DNA of 64,000 bases from Streptomyces sp. JB150 (lineage in GTDB: Bacteria > Actinomycetota > Actinomycetes > Streptomycetales > Streptomycetaceae): NCBI RefSeq assembly GCF_011193355.1, contig NZ_CP049780.1:2664262-2728261 (forward strand), given 5' to 3'. Made by a program: the position numbers and the translations under genes. Of this stretch, positions 33,435-43,670 are shown one piece after another. The notes under the pieces were generated by a model. That model made no database searches. It was given only the letters and a program-made list of their open reading frames with translations, and was not told the origin of the DNA. The number at the start of each line of letters is the position of its first letter. Position 1 is the stretch's first letter.

Positions 33435-33824
33435 GTGGGGCAGCGGAAGCGTGACATCGCACAGTCGTGCGGGCGGCTGTACGCGGCACTGTGGGCGCTG
33501 GAACGTATCGGCGCCGGAACCGACGAGCTGGGCAGGCCGGGCCGCGCACGTAACGTGATCACCAATGGCCCGGAGGACAAGTTGCGCCGGCTCCTGGACA
33601 AGGTGGGCGGCCAGCTGTACGAGGCGACGGCCAGGCAGCCGGAGGCGCGGGCCGCGGCGGCACTGGAACTGGTGCGGGGCATCGCGGAGTTCATCCCGGC
33701 CGGCGGCATCCCCTCGGGCAACTTCAACCCCGAGGAGTGCGAGGCGTTCGAGCGCGGGTTCGCGGAGCAGCGGGCCGTGTACGAGGAGAAGTGGAAGGAC
33801 TTCCTGCCGGGCAAGGCGGCCTGA
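33435..33824 (+). CDS. Hypothetical helical protein
   Basis: 129 aa, cytosolic and largely helical (LRRLLDKVGGQLYEATARQP, FERGFAEQRAVYEEKWKDFL). The GTG start at 33435 has GAAGGGGG nearby. It follows the DUF397 genes by 49 bp on the same strand and may be co-transcribed. The family is not recognised. Confidence 0.7.
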   Translation: MGQRKRDIAQSCGRLYAALWALERIGAGTDELGRPGRARNVITNGPEDKLRRLLDKVGGQLYEATARQPEARAAAALELVRGIAEFIPAGGIPSGNFNPEECEAFERGFAEQRAVYEEKWKDFLPGKAA

Positions 33825-33964
33825 ACGGGGCGCTCTCGCGCCGAGTGACGCGAGTTGTCCGTTCCCGTCATCCAACCGACACCCACCTGTCACCCATTCG
33901 ACTGCATGTCCATGCCACTCTCCCGGGTGCCGCCTCCGATCAACCCGCGTAGATGGGACCCCAC

Positions 33965-34768
33965 ATGCTGGCGACACGCACCCGCCGCTGGAAGTCAGTG
34001 GCCCTGGCCACGGCCGCCGTCCTGGCCGGCCTCACCACCCCCGCGCTCACCGCGACCCCCGCCGCGGCGACCACGACGGCGTACGACTCGACGTACTACA
34101 AGAACGCCGTGGGCAAGACGGGCACCAGCCTCAAGTCCTCGCTGCACACCATCATCAGCAGCCAGAACAAGCTGTCCTACTCGGCGCTCTGGGAGGCGCT
34201 GAAGGTCACCGACCAGGACCCGGCGAACAGCAACAACGTCAAGCTGCTGTACTCGGGCATCTCCCGCAGCAAGACCCTCAACGGCGGTGACGTCGGCGAC
34301 TGGAACCGCGAGCACGTGTGGGCCATCAGCCACGGCGACCTGACGACCTCGACCGGTCCGGGCACCGACCTGCACCACATCCGCCCGGAGGACGTCCAGG
34401 TCAACGGGATACGGGGCAACAAGGACTTCGACAACGGCGGCAGCGGCTTCACCAACTCCGGCGGCAGCCTCACCGACTCCAACTCCTTCGAGCCGCGCGA
34501 CGCCGTCAAAGGCGACGTGGCGCGCATGATCTTCTACATGATCGTCCGCTACGAGGGCGGCGACGGCTGGGCCGACCTGGAGGGCAACGACAGCGTCAGC
34601 AACGGCAGCAACCCGTACATGGGCCGGCTGTCGGTGCTCAAGCAGTGGAACGACGAGGACCCGCCGGACGCCTTCGAGGAGCGCCGCAACCAGGTCATCT
34701 ACGACACCTACCAGAAGAACCGGAACCCGTTCATCGACCACCCGGAGTGGGTCGAGGCGATCTGGTAG
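33965..34768 (+). CDS. Secreted endonuclease I family nuclease
   Basis: 267 aa from ATG 33965 (an in-frame ATG at 33953 is also possible). The signal peptide (MLATRTRRWKSVALATAAVL, cleavage near AAA about residue 35) precedes the His-Me finger nuclease domain of the EndA/NucM type: NREHVWAISHGDL, then TDLHHIRPEDVQVNGIRGNK with the catalytic His and metal-binding Asn, and a C-terminal RNQVIYDTYQKNRNPFIDHP. It should degrade extracellular DNA, either for phosphate and nitrogen or during programmed death and competition. It converges on the second STAND gene across 13 bp. Confidence 0.92.
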   Translation: MLATRTRRWKSVALATAAVLAGLTTPALTATPAAATTTAYDSTYYKNAVGKTGTSLKSSLHTIISSQNKLSYSALWEALKVTDQDPANSNNVKLLYSGISRSKTLNGGDVGDWNREHVWAISHGDLTTSTGPGTDLHHIRPEDVQVNGIRGNKDFDNGGSGFTNSGGSLTDSNSFEPRDAVKGDVARMIFYMIVRYEGGDGWADLEGNDSVSNGSNPYMGRLSVLKQWNDEDPPDAFEERRNQVIYDTYQKNRNPFIDHPEWVEAIW

Positions 34769-34781
34769 GACGGGTCGTCGG

Positions 34782-37700
34782 TCACGCCGGGCAGATCTGG
34801 TCCGGCACGGCCGCGGGCAGGGTGCGCCGCTCCTCCTCGGTGAGGTCGTGCCCGAGGATGCCGCACAGGTGGCGCTTCCACAGCCCGGGGTCGAGCCGGA
34901 ACCAGGTCGCCTGGGCCTCTCCCGTGTTGCTCCGCAGCAGCGTCTTTCCGTCGGGGGACATGGCGAGGAACGTCTGTTCCAGCCCGAAGACGTAGGAGTC
35001 GGCGCGGTCGGGCTCCGTGAAGCTGACGACGCGCACGGTCGTCCCGGCGGCGACCGTGAACCCGCCCCGCTGGTACGTCAGCCGGAAGTCGGACGCATCC
35101 ACGGGCCCCAAGGGGCCGATCACCCGCCGCGCGAGGCCATCGGGCGATATCGACCAGCCTTCGATCATGTTGCCCATCGTGACCACGAGGGCGTACCGCC
35201 CACTCTCCCGCAGGACGGAATACTGGAGGTCGTCACCGAAGCGGACACCCCGGCCCTTGTCCTCCTCGGCTGTGTGCCGGTCGATGACGTACAGCCTGTC
35301 GTCGCCCAGGATGTTGATGGTCAGGTGTTCACGGTCCGGGTGCGGTCTGACGAAGACCTGTGGTTCCTTCTCCCGTGTCAGCTCGAGTTCCGGTACGTCG
35401 ATGGGCTGAGCGGTCTCCCGGCCGGTGACCGCGTCCCACTGCTGGATATGGGTGCCGGACGTGCTCAGCACCTCGTCGTCATCAAGGAACATGAAGTGCA
35501 CCGGTCTACCCTCCGGCGGCCGGCGCGCGGTGATTGTGGTCCGCTTCTTGAGCGAGGGGAGTTCCCGGAGTACCACGGTGTCGGGCGCGATCTGGTCGGC
35601 CACCAGGGTTCCGGAGGGATTGGCGATGGGTGCCAGGGAGTCCGTGCCCGGCTCCGATCTGACGCCTCGATCCACCTTGGCAACAATCTCGAAGCCGCCA
35701 TCCTGCCGCGTAAATGTGTCGCTCATGTCGATAAGCCCGAGCTGCTCTCCATGGCTGCCGAGGTGCACCACCGCCGTATCGTCGTCGAGCAGGTGAGGCT
35801 GGCTGTCGAAGTCGACGACCCGCGTCGTCACCGGTCGGGCGGTCACCACTTCCTGGCCCCAGGCGAGCACGACCGGAGCGGACGCCGTACCGAACAGAGG
35901 CATCCCGGCGGTGTCCCCCGTGGCGGGCCCGAGCGCTTTGCGCATACTGCGTCGTCGCTCGCCGGGCCCCGTTGTGACGACGATCCAGCCGTCGGTCTCT
36001 TCTCGCGTCGCGAAGCGGCTTCCCGTCTCGTTGACGTTGATCTGGAAGCAGAAGAGGCCGGTCTTGTGCCGTGACACTTCCCGGCCGTCCGCCACGCGCA
36101 CGGCCCGCACTATGGAGTTCAGGCCGCCGTCCGAGCAGGTGACCAGCACGCCGCCGTCACCCGACACAGCGAGGGCCGCCAAGCCGCCACTCGTCTGGTC
36201 CACCCGGTCCACCAGCACCCGCATCCGGTTCGTGGGCACGTCGATCGCCACCGCGGAAGAGCCGGACTCCGCCGGTTCCCCCTTGACCTCCCTCTCCACC
36301 ACCAGCGTGTTCCGATCCGGGCCGAACCGCACGGTCCGGACGTCGCTCACGCCCAGCCTGGTCGCCGTACGCTGCGGACGGTCAAGGTCCCACACCCGCA
36401 GCCGCCCGTCGCCGTCCACCGCGGCGATGCGACTGCGGTCCCGCGACAAAGCGGCCAGGCCGAAAGGGTTTTCGTGTGACTCGATGAACCGGCTCGCGCT
36501 CACGAACGTCGCATCCTCGATGGCATGCCGCTCCCCCAGCAGAGCATCCGGCGTCCGTGCGTCCGCTTGTACGTCATGCCAGTACAGGACGTCCGACTCG
36601 TCCCCCAACGCCACATACGCGATGCGTCGCCCATCACCGCTCACCATCGGTACCTGAGCGACGGCCGGCAGGCCGAGCTGGTGCCTGAGGACCTTCCTCC
36701 CCACGCGCACGAACAGCGTCGCCCGCCCGGACCGCGTGGTCACCAGGGTCACCCTGCCGTCATTGCTGGTGGCCACTCCTCTGATCTTGCCCTGGGCGCC
36801 ACTGAGGATCCACAAGGAGTCCTGGTAGCCCTCGTACTGCCGCATCAGCGCGTTGCGCGCCTCCCTCGTCGGCGCCACGTCGTACGCGGCCACCGCACTC
36901 AGGATGCCGAGCGCCGGGTTGCTCCCGGCTGTCTCGTCCGCGAAACCGGCCAGCGCCCGAGACCGCCCCTGGGCCTCCCGCTCCTCGCTGATGTGGCGTT
37001 GGTACAGGAGGAAGGTCCCGAGCCCCACGATCAGCGCGAAGACCACCGCCACCGCCACCCACCCCGCCCGCACCCGATTCCGCCGCGCCCGCTGCCTCGC
37101 TCGCGCCAGAGCGAGGAAGTCGCGTTCCTCCGGTGTCAGTTCGGGCTCGCGGTCGGCCAGCCGCCGTTGCAGTGCGGCGAGGTGCAGCGGGCCGGGGAGC
37201 AGGTCGGGGGAGCGGTCGGCGCGGTGCCAGCGCTCCAGGTCGTGGGCCAGTTCCGCACGGGCCGCCAGGAACTCGCCGTCCGCCTGGACCTGCCGGCGCA
37301 GCACCGGCCAGGCGGTGATCAGCGCCTCGTGGGCCAGTTCGGCGGTCTCCGGCTCGCCCTCGTCGCCGTGCAGCACCAGCAGGCGCCGTTCGGCGAAGGC
37401 GCGGGCGAGCTGCCACCGGGTCTCGCCCGCCTCCTGGCGGGTGAGTCTGCGGCGCAGCGGGGTGTCGCTGCCGGGCAGGAGCCGCACCAGACCGGTGAGC
37501 AGGCGCAGTGCCTCCGCCTCCAGGTCCGGCCGGCCGGCCACGCACTCCCGCCAGGCCTGTTCCGCGTGGCGTTCCAGCGCGCCGGAGACGCCGCCCATCT
37601 CCTCGTACGCCGTCGCCCGCAGCCGGCCGGCGTCCCGCCGGTCCCACAGCTGCCGCAGGACGAAGCCGAGCATCGGCAGGATGCCGGGTTCGCCGCCGGC

Positions 37701-39062
37701 GTCGTCGAGGATGCGCCGGTCCAGGCCGGGGTCGTAGTCCACGGCGGGGACGCGGTCGAGGGGGCGGGTGATGACCTCGGCCAGCTGGTCGCGGGTCATG
37801 GGGGTCAGCGGCAGTGTCCGGCCGCCGCGCAGTGCCGGGCCGAGCCGGGGATGCCTCAGTACGGCGTCCATGAAGTCGGCCCGCAGGGTGACCAGCACCC
37901 GGGTGGCGGCGTCCGGGCCGCGTTCCGTGAGCAGAAGGTCGACGGCCTCGTTCACTTCCGTCTCGGTGCGGTCCAGAAGGGCTTCGGCCTGGTCGAGGAC
38001 GACGAGGGTCCTGCCGTCGGCACCGCCCCGCAGGACGTACAGCGTGTCCGCCAGGCCCTTCTCGGCGAGCAGGGTCTCCACCTCGGCGGCGCTGCCCGCC
38101 CGTCGCGGGCCGAAGCGTTCGCCGCGTACGGCCTCGAACAGGGCGGTGCCGAGGGCCGTGCGCGGGGAGGCGACCTGGCCGGCGTCCACCACGAGCACGT
38201 CGTGGCCCTCCCGCTGCATACGCGGTGCGACACCGGCCAGTGCCAGGCTCGACTTGCCGCTGCCGGAGGGGCCGTAGAGGACGACCGTGCGCCGCTGCCC
38301 GCGCAGGGCCGTCAGCACGTCCTCGATGTCGGCGTCCCGGCCGAAGAAGACGTCCGCGTCGGACTCCCGGAAGGTGGCCAGGCCCCGGAACGGGGAGGCC
38401 GGGCGGATCACCGGCGCCAGTTCGGGCAGCTCCCGCAGCAGGGTCCGGGTGTGCAGGACGTAGGACTGCTGGGCCTCCCGCTCGCGCTGGGCCGCCACGA
38501 CGAGCCCGACGACCGCGCCGAGTTCACCGTCCCAGACGGGGCTGCCGCTGAACCCGCCCCGAATGTGCGCGGCCTGCCCGTCGGCCCGGGACAGCTGGAT
38601 CCAGCCCTCGCCGGTCGGCCCGCCGAGGCGGCCCCGGAACCAGGTGGTGTCCGGCTCGCCGCCGGTGAATCCGACGGCGCCGACCTCGTGCTGCCACACG
38701 CCGGCGGGCTCGGCCATGGGCAGCGGCCGGGTGCCGGGGACGGGCGCGGCCAGCCTCAGCACGGCCACGTCTCCGGTGCGGTCGGGGCGGATCGGTATCC
38801 ACCGCTCGACCCGGGCGGTACGGACCGGCGGACCGGCCTGCGCACCGGTCAGCGGGAAGTCGAGGCGGATCTCCGCGCCCGCCGCGACAGACTCGCCACG
38901 CGGCAGGCCCAGCGCGTCGGAGACGACATGGGCGCAGGTCAGCACCAGGTCGTCGGCGGCGAGGAAGCCGGTGCCGACGGACTGTCCGCGGGTGCCGCGG
39001 ACACGGGCGACCGCCTGCGCCAGCGCTTCACTGGTGTTCCCCGCACGCACGCTCCGCACCAC
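34782..39062 (-). CDS. Second trypsin-like protease / STAND NTPase / propeller protein
   Basis: 1426 aa. The protease domain has His45 (TCAHVV), Asp98 (GDVAVL) and Ser172 (GFSGSP). The nSTAND entry is SPFRGLATF, Walker A GPSGSGKS (264-271) and Walker B LVVLDQAEALL. One membrane segment lies near 663-684. The C-terminal 700 residues form a strongly degenerate propeller (RLRVWDLDRP, TSNDGRVTLVTT and others) and end in CGILGHDLTEEERRTL...CP, the same tail as the protein at 14146. It shares the architecture but is diverged, so it probably senses another ligand. No Trypco1 gene is next to it. The start is GTG 39062, with a second in-frame GTG right after it. Confidence 0.9.
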   Translation of the reverse strand: MVRSVRAGNTSEALAQAVARVRGTRGQSVGTGFLAADDLVLTCAHVVSDALGLPRGESVAAGAEIRLDFPLTGAQAGPPVRTARVERWIPIRPDRTGDVAVLRLAAPVPGTRPLPMAEPAGVWQHEVGAVGFTGGEPDTTWFRGRLGGPTGEGWIQLSRADGQAAHIRGGFSGSPVWDGELGAVVGLVVAAQREREAQQSYVLHTRTLLRELPELAPVIRPASPFRGLATFRESDADVFFGRDADIEDVLTALRGQRRTVVLYGPSGSGKSSLALAGVAPRMQREGHDVLVVDAGQVASPRTALGTALFEAVRGERFGPRRAGSAAEVETLLAEKGLADTLYVLRGGADGRTLVVLDQAEALLDRTETEVNEAVDLLLTERGPDAATRVLVTLRADFMDAVLRHPRLGPALRGGRTLPLTPMTRDQLAEVITRPLDRVPAVDYDPGLDRRILDDAGGEPGILPMLGFVLRQLWDRRDAGRLRATAYEEMGGVSGALERHAEQAWRECVAGRPDLEAEALRLLTGLVRLLPGSDTPLRRRLTRQEAGETRWQLARAFAERRLLVLHGDEGEPETAELAHEALITAWPVLRRQVQADGEFLAARAELAHDLERWHRADRSPDLLPGPLHLAALQRRLADREPELTPEERDFLALARARQRARRNRVRAGWVAVAVVFALIVGLGTFLLYQRHISEEREAQGRSRALAGFADETAGSNPALGILSAVAAYDVAPTREARNALMRQYEGYQDSLWILSGAQGKIRGVATSNDGRVTLVTTRSGRATLFVRVGRKVLRHQLGLPAVAQVPMVSGDGRRIAYVALGDESDVLYWHDVQADARTPDALLGERHAIEDATFVSASRFIESHENPFGLAALSRDRSRIAAVDGDGRLRVWDLDRPQRTATRLGVSDVRTVRFGPDRNTLVVEREVKGEPAESGSSAVAIDVPTNRMRVLVDRVDQTSGGLAALAVSGDGGVLVTCSDGGLNSIVRAVRVADGREVSRHKTGLFCFQINVNETGSRFATREETDGWIVVTTGPGERRRSMRKALGPATGDTAGMPLFGTASAPVVLAWGQEVVTARPVTTRVVDFDSQPHLLDDDTAVVHLGSHGEQLGLIDMSDTFTRQDGGFEIVAKVDRGVRSEPGTDSLAPIANPSGTLVADQIAPDTVVLRELPSLKKRTTITARRPPEGRPVHFMFLDDDEVLSTSGTHIQQWDAVTGRETAQPIDVPELELTREKEPQVFVRPHPDREHLTINILGDDRLYVIDRHTAEEDKGRGVRFGDDLQYSVLRESGRYALVVTMGNMIEGWSISPDGLARRVIGPLGPVDASDFRLTYQRGGFTVAAGTTVRVVSFTEPDRADSYVFGLEQTFLAMSPDGKTLLRSNTGEAQATWFRLDPGLWKRHLCGILGHDLTEEERRTLPAAVPDQICPA

Positions 39063-39148
39063 GCCCCCCGACCGGTCTTCGCGTCAACTCCCCGCTGATT
39101 ATGGAGCGTTGCGTCACGCGAGTCACGGGGGCGCCGGGCGAGGGCGGG

Positions 39149-39220
39149 CCTCGGTGCGCGTCGCGGTGCGGGCCGCTGTACGGGTCTCGGTGCGCGTCGC
39201 GGTACGGGCCTCGGTGCGGG
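39149..39220. repeat. 12-bp imperfect minisatellite, six copies
   Basis: Six consecutive 12-mers of the form CCTCGGTGCGCG / TCGCGGTGCGGG / CCGCTGTACGGG / TCTCGGTGCGCG / TCGCGGTACGGG / CCTCGGTGCGGG lie between the STAND gene and the TPP-enzyme stop. It is non-coding as far as I can tell and may contribute to termination or be a copy-number variable site. Confidence 0.7.
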
Positions 39221-39231
39221 GAGCGCCGGGC

Positions 39232-40917
39232 TCAGCCCAGGTGCGTCGGTGCGAACATCCGCAGCAGTGCCGGGAGGACGACCACCGACGGGCCCGGCGT
39301 CGCCAGTGCCTTCGCCAGGTCCGACTCCAGGGACTCGGGGGTCGTCCGCACGCCGGGCACCCCGAAGGACTCCGCCAGGGCCGCGTAGTCGGGGCGGGTC
39401 AGTTCCGTCGCCGTGGCCTGGCCGAAGGCGTCCGTCATGTACTCGCGGAGGATGCCGTAGCCGCCGTCGTCGACGATGAGCCAGGTGACGTTCAGGTCGT
39501 ACTGGCGGGCCGTGGCCAGTTCGGCGATGGAGTAGAGGGCGCCGCCGTCGCCGGAGACGGCGAGGACCGGGGTCGTCGGGTCGGCCGCGGCGGCGCCGAG
39601 GGCGGCCGGGAAGCCGTAGCCGAGGCCGCCGGCGCCCTGGGCGGAGTGCATGCGGTTGGGGCCCTGGGGGTCGAAGGCGGACCAGGCCCAGTAGGCGAGG
39701 ATCGTCATGTCCCAGAAGGAGGGCGCCCGCGCGGGCAGGGCCCGGCGGACCGAGGCCAGCACCCGCTGCTCCAGGGCGAGGTCCTGCGCGGCGAGGCGCG
39801 CGGCCACCTTGTCGAGGACCTCCCGGACGCGCGCCGGGGCCGTGGCGTCCTCCCGCTCGCGCGTCGTCTCCAGCAGTGCCTGGAGGGCGAGGCGGGCGTC
39901 CGCGTGGATGCCGAGCGCCGGGTGGTTGGACTCGAGCTTGCCGAGGTCGGCCTCGATCTGGACGATCCGGCCGCGCGGCTTGAACGTGTGGTAGTTCGAG
40001 GAGAGTTCGCCGAGGCCGGAGCCGACCACCAGCAGGACGTCGGCGTCCTCCAGGAAGTCGGTGGTGTGGCGGTCCTCCAGCCAGGACTGGAGGGAGAGCG
40101 GGTGCTCCCAGGGGAAGGCGCCCTTGCCGCCGAAGGTGGTGACGACCGGTGCCTGGAGCTTCTCCGCGAGCTGCCGCAGCTTCTTCGAGGCGTCCGCGCG
40201 GACCACTCCCCCGCCCGCGATGATCGCCGGGCGCTCGGCGTGCGAGAGCAGGTGGGCGGCCACGGCCGTGAGTTCGGGGCGCGGGACCAGGTCCTCCGGG
40301 GTGGCGTCCACCCCGGTCACCACCGGCAGGTGCGTCTCGGCGAGCAGCACGTCCTGCGGGATCTCCACCCAGACGGGCCCGTGCGGGGCGGTCAGCGCCG
40401 ACTTCCAGGCGGCGGCGATCGCGGACGGGATCTGGGACTGGGTGCGCACGGTGTGGACGGACTTCACCACGCCGCGGAAGGACGCGGCCTGGTCGGGGAG
40501 TTCGTGCAGGTAGCCGTGGCGGCCGCCGCCGAGGCCGGCCGTCGGGATCTGGCTGCTGACGGCGAGGACGGGTGCCGAGGCCGCCGCCGCCTCCTGGAGC
40601 GCCGCCAGTGACGTCAGCGCGCCCGGTCCCGTCGACAGCAGCAGCGGGGCCGCCTCGCCGGTGATCCGGCCGTACGCGTCCGCCGCGAAGGCGGCGTTGT
40701 TCTCCACCCGCAGCCCGATGTAGCGCAGGTCGGAGCGGCGCAGGGCGTCGAACACGCCGAGGGCGTGCTGGCCGGGCAGCCCGAACACGGTGGTCGCGCC
40801 CAGCCCGGCCAGCGTCTCCACGACCAGGTCTCCGCCGGTGCGGCCGGGGGGAGGGTTCAGCGCGGCCTCCGTCTGGGCGGCCGTCGGGCGAAGTTCCAGG
40901 TCGTGGTCGTGGGTCAC
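39232..40917 (-). CDS. Thiamine pyrophosphate-binding enzyme (acetolactate synthase-like)
   Basis: 561 aa with the three-domain layout of TPP enzymes. The PYR domain has the activating glutamate in [15 protein letters not shown] (about residue 73). A central Rossmann-like domain follows ([15 protein letters not shown]), then the PP domain with [18 protein letters not shown] followed 16 residues on by IVDDGGYG; the usual N-N at that site is D-D. The GTG start overlaps the agmatinase stop (GTGA). The context (ureohydrolase, symporter, PucR) suggests a decarboxylase or carboligase for a 2-keto acid from guanidino or amino compounds, not branched-chain amino acid synthesis. Confidence 0.85.
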   Translation of the reverse strand: MTHDHDLELRPTAAQTEAALNPPPGRTGGDLVVETLAGLGATTVFGLPGQHALGVFDALRRSDLRYIGLRVENNAAFAADAYGRITGEAAPLLLSTGPGALTSLAALQEAAAASAPVLAVSSQIPTAGLGGGRHGYLHELPDQAASFRGVVKSVHTVRTQSQIPSAIAAAWKSALTAPHGPVWVEIPQDVLLAETHLPVVTGVDATPEDLVPRPELTAVAAHLLSHAERPAIIAGGGVVRADASKKLRQLAEKLQAPVVTTFGGKGAFPWEHPLSLQSWLEDRHTTDFLEDADVLLVVGSGLGELSSNYHTFKPRGRIVQIEADLGKLESNHPALGIHADARLALQALLETTREREDATAPARVREVLDKVAARLAAQDLALEQRVLASVRRALPARAPSFWDMTILAYWAWSAFDPQGPNRMHSAQGAGGLGYGFPAALGAAAADPTTPVLAVSGDGGALYSIAELATARQYDLNVTWLIVDDGGYGILREYMTDAFGQATATELTRPDYAALAESFGVPGVRTTPESLESDLAKALATPGPSVVVLPALLRMFAPTHLG

Positions 40918-41903
40918 TTGCCCTCGTTCTCCTTACCGGCCTCGCGGGCCGCCGCGATCTGCCGGGACATGATCGTCGTGAGTTCGTACGCCGTGTGGGA
41001 GGCCGCCACGGAGGTGATCTCCGCGTGGTCGTACGCGGGGGCCACCTCGACGACGTCCGCCGACACCAGGTTGCAGGACGCGAGGCCGCGCAGGATCTCC
41101 AGCAGCTCGCGGGAGGTCATGCCGCCCGCCTCCGGCGTGCCCGTGCCGGGGGCGTGGGCGGGGTCGAGGCAGTCGATGTCGATGGAGATGTACAGCGGGC
41201 GGTCGCCGATGCGCTGGCGCAGCTGGTCGGCGATCTCGTCGGCGCCGCGGCGGTAGACGTCGGCGGAGGTGACGATGCCGAAGCCCATCTTCTCGTCGTC
41301 GGTGAGGTCCTGCTTGCCGTAGAGCGGGCCGCGGGTGCCGACGTGGGAGAGCGCCGAGGTGTCGAGGATGCCCTCCTCGACGGCGCGGCGGAACGGGGTG
41401 CCGTGGGTGTACTCGGCACCGAAGTAGGTGTCCCAGGTGTCGAGGTGGGCGTCGAAGTGGAGCAGCGCGACCGGGCCGTGCTTCTTCGCGACCGAGCGCA
41501 GCAGGGGCAGGGCGATGGTGTGGTCGCCGCCGAGGGTCATCAGGCGGGCGCCGGTGGAGAGGAGGTCGTCGGCGGCGGCCTCGACGGTCTCCACGGCCTC
41601 GTTGATGTTGAACGGGTTGACGGCGATGTCGCCGCCGTCCGCGACCTGGGCGAGGGCGAACGGGGAGGCGTCCTGCGCCGGGTTGTACGGGCGCAGGAGG
41701 CGGGAGGCCTCGCGGATGGCGTTGCCGCCGAAGCGGGCGCCCGGCCGGTACGAGACGCCCGAGTCGAACGGCACGCCGATCACGGCGACATCGGCGGTGC
41801 CGACCTCGTCGAGGCGCGGCAGCCGGGCGAAGGTCGCGGGGCCGGCGTACCGCGGGACGCGGGAGGAGTCGACCGGGCCGCGGGGCGTCTCGTTGCTGCT
41901 CAT
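40914..41903 (-). CDS. speB: Agmatinase-type ureohydrolase
   Basis: 329 aa. Ureohydrolase metal motifs are present in order: [10 protein letters not shown] (about 122), [11 protein letters not shown] (about 146) and [22 protein letters not shown] (about 240-260), giving the binuclear Mn site. The typical reaction is agmatine to putrescine and urea, but close relatives act on guanidinobutyrate or guanidinopropionate, so the substrate is tentative. It lies between the TPP enzyme (coupled by GTGA) and the Na+/solute symporter. The ribosome binding site is AGAAGG before ATG 41903. Confidence 0.85.
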   Translation of the reverse strand: MSSNETPRGPVDSSRVPRYAGPATFARLPRLDEVGTADVAVIGVPFDSGVSYRPGARFGGNAIREASRLLRPYNPAQDASPFALAQVADGGDIAVNPFNINEAVETVEAAADDLLSTGARLMTLGGDHTIALPLLRSVAKKHGPVALLHFDAHLDTWDTYFGAEYTHGTPFRRAVEEGILDTSALSHVGTRGPLYGKQDLTDDEKMGFGIVTSADVYRRGADEIADQLRQRIGDRPLYISIDIDCLDPAHAPGTGTPEAGGMTSRELLEILRGLASCNLVSADVVEVAPAYDHAEITSVAASHTAYELTTIMSRQIAAAREAGKENEGK

Positions 41904-41955
41904 GGGGAAATGCCTTCTTTCTTACGCTTCGTCGCGCAGGTACTGCTCAGTACCA

Positions 41956-43488
41956 CTACTGACCGGTATACGACTCTACTGTGGAGTCGCCGCTGCTTCG
42001 GACACGGGTTCGGTTGTCGTCTGTCCGCTCGGAGGCCGTCGGCTCGGAGGCCGTGGGTTCGGGAGCCGCCCGGCCGGCGAGCCGGTCGCGCCAGGCGGCG
42101 AGCACCGCCTCGTCGGTCGGCTTCGTCGCCAGGGAGACGACGACGTAGGCGGCGAGGGAGGAGGCAAGGCCGTAGTAGACGGGCTGGTTGGCGAGGATGC
42201 CGTAGGCCGCCATCAGGCCGGTGACGGCGAGGCCGCCGGCGGCGACGGAGGCGAGCGCGCCCGCCGCGGTGCCGCGCCGCCACAGCAGCCCGCCGAGGAT
42301 CGGCACCAGCAGCCCGCCGACGAGCAGGTTGTACGCCACGGTCAGCGCCTCGACGACGTCGTTGAGCGCGATCGCGGTGAGGATCACGGCGACGCCCATG
42401 AGGAGGATGAAGGCCCGGTTGCCCTTGACCTCGTCGTGCTCCTCGCCCGCCGACCGCACGGCCCCCCGCAGCCGCGCCCAGATGTCGTTGTTGGCGACGG
42501 TCGCGCAGGCGATGAGGGCCCCGGAGGACGTCGACATCACGGCGGCCAGCGCGGCGGCGAGCACCAGCCCGCGCACGCCCGTCGGCAGCTCGTCCCGGAC
42601 GATGGTGGCGAAGGCGTCGTCGGCGCTCGCGAGGTCCGGGTACAGCACCTTGGCCGCCGTACCGATGACCGCGCCGCCCACGGCGTACGCCAGGCAGTAG
42701 GTGCCCGCGACGGTGCCGCCCCACCGGGCGGTGCGGTCGCTGCGGGCGGTGAAGACCCGCTGCCAGATGTCCTGGCCGATGAGCATGCCGAAGGTGTAGA
42801 TCAGCACGTACGTGAAGATCGTCTCGCCGCCGATGCCCAGCGGGTCGAAGTAGTCGGTGGGCAGCTGGGCCCTCATCTCGGCGAAGCCGCCCGCCTTGAC
42901 GACGGCGATGGGCAGGAGCAGGAGCAGTACGCCGACGGTCTTCACCACGAACTGCACCATGTCGGTGAGCGTGATCGACCACATGCCGCCCAGGGTGGAG
43001 TACGCGACGACGATCGAGCCGCCGAGGACGATCGCGAGGGTGCGGTTCACGTCGAAGAGGACGTCGAAGATCGTGGCGTAGGCGATCGTGGACGTGACCG
43101 CGAGCATGAGGGTGTACGCCCACATGACGACACCGGAGATCACCCCGGCCCGGCCGCCGTAGCGCAGGTCGAGCATCTCGGAGACGGTGTAGACCTTCAG
43201 GCGGGCGATCCGCGCGGAGAAGAAGACGGACAGGGCGAGCAGCCCGAGCCCGATGGTGAGGACCATCCACGCGCCGGAGAGGCCGTACTGGTAGCCGAGG
43301 CCCACCCCGCCGATGGTGGAGGCGCCGCCGAGGACGATCGCCGCCATGGTGCCGGAGTACATGGCCGGGCCGAGCCGGCGGCCCGCCACCAGGAACTCGC
43401 TCTTGGACCGGGCGCGGCGCATGCCCCACCAGCCCATGGCCAGCATCCCGGCCAGATAGACGACGATCACGATGTAGTCGACGGCCAT
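41956..43488 (-). CDS. Sodium:solute symporter (SSS family)
   Basis: 510 aa, about 13 membrane segments. The N-terminus is AVDYIVIVVYLAGMLAMGWW, then RSKSEFLVAGRRLGP and GGASTIGGVGLGYQYGLSG, the Na+-site region of the SSS family. A short tail of about 30 polar residues ends the protein. ATG 43488 is preceded by GAAGGAGG; the frame extends upstream to 43638 but without homology. It should import the substrate for the agmatinase/TPP enzyme, and PucR upstream probably controls all three. Confidence 0.9.
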   Translation of the reverse strand: MAVDYIVIVVYLAGMLAMGWWGMRRARSKSEFLVAGRRLGPAMYSGTMAAIVLGGASTIGGVGLGYQYGLSGAWMVLTIGLGLLALSVFFSARIARLKVYTVSEMLDLRYGGRAGVISGVVMWAYTLMLAVTSTIAYATIFDVLFDVNRTLAIVLGGSIVVAYSTLGGMWSITLTDMVQFVVKTVGVLLLLLPIAVVKAGGFAEMRAQLPTDYFDPLGIGGETIFTYVLIYTFGMLIGQDIWQRVFTARSDRTARWGGTVAGTYCLAYAVGGAVIGTAAKVLYPDLASADDAFATIVRDELPTGVRGLVLAAALAAVMSTSSGALIACATVANNDIWARLRGAVRSAGEEHDEVKGNRAFILLMGVAVILTAIALNDVVEALTVAYNLLVGGLLVPILGGLLWRRGTAAGALASVAAGGLAVTGLMAAYGILANQPVYYGLASSLAAYVVVSLATKPTDEAVLAAWRDRLAGRAAPEPTASEPTASERTDDNRTRVRSSGDSTVESYTGQ

Positions 43489-43670
43489 GGGGCCTCCTTC
43501 GCGCACTCCCGGTGGCGTGTCGTGCAATGGCGTTTGCCCGGTGGCTCGTCGCGGGGACAACCGCCCGTACCCGCGGCCGCCGGCTCCGACCGACAGTAGG
43601 TGGCCGGAAAGCGACTGCGAAGTGTACGTTTCATCCACTTGAACGGAACGGGATGGAGGAATCGCCCATC

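Noticed and set aside
36525..39098. 857-codon plus-strand frame
   Set aside because: Antisense to the second STAND protein, low-complexity composition, no ribosome binding site.
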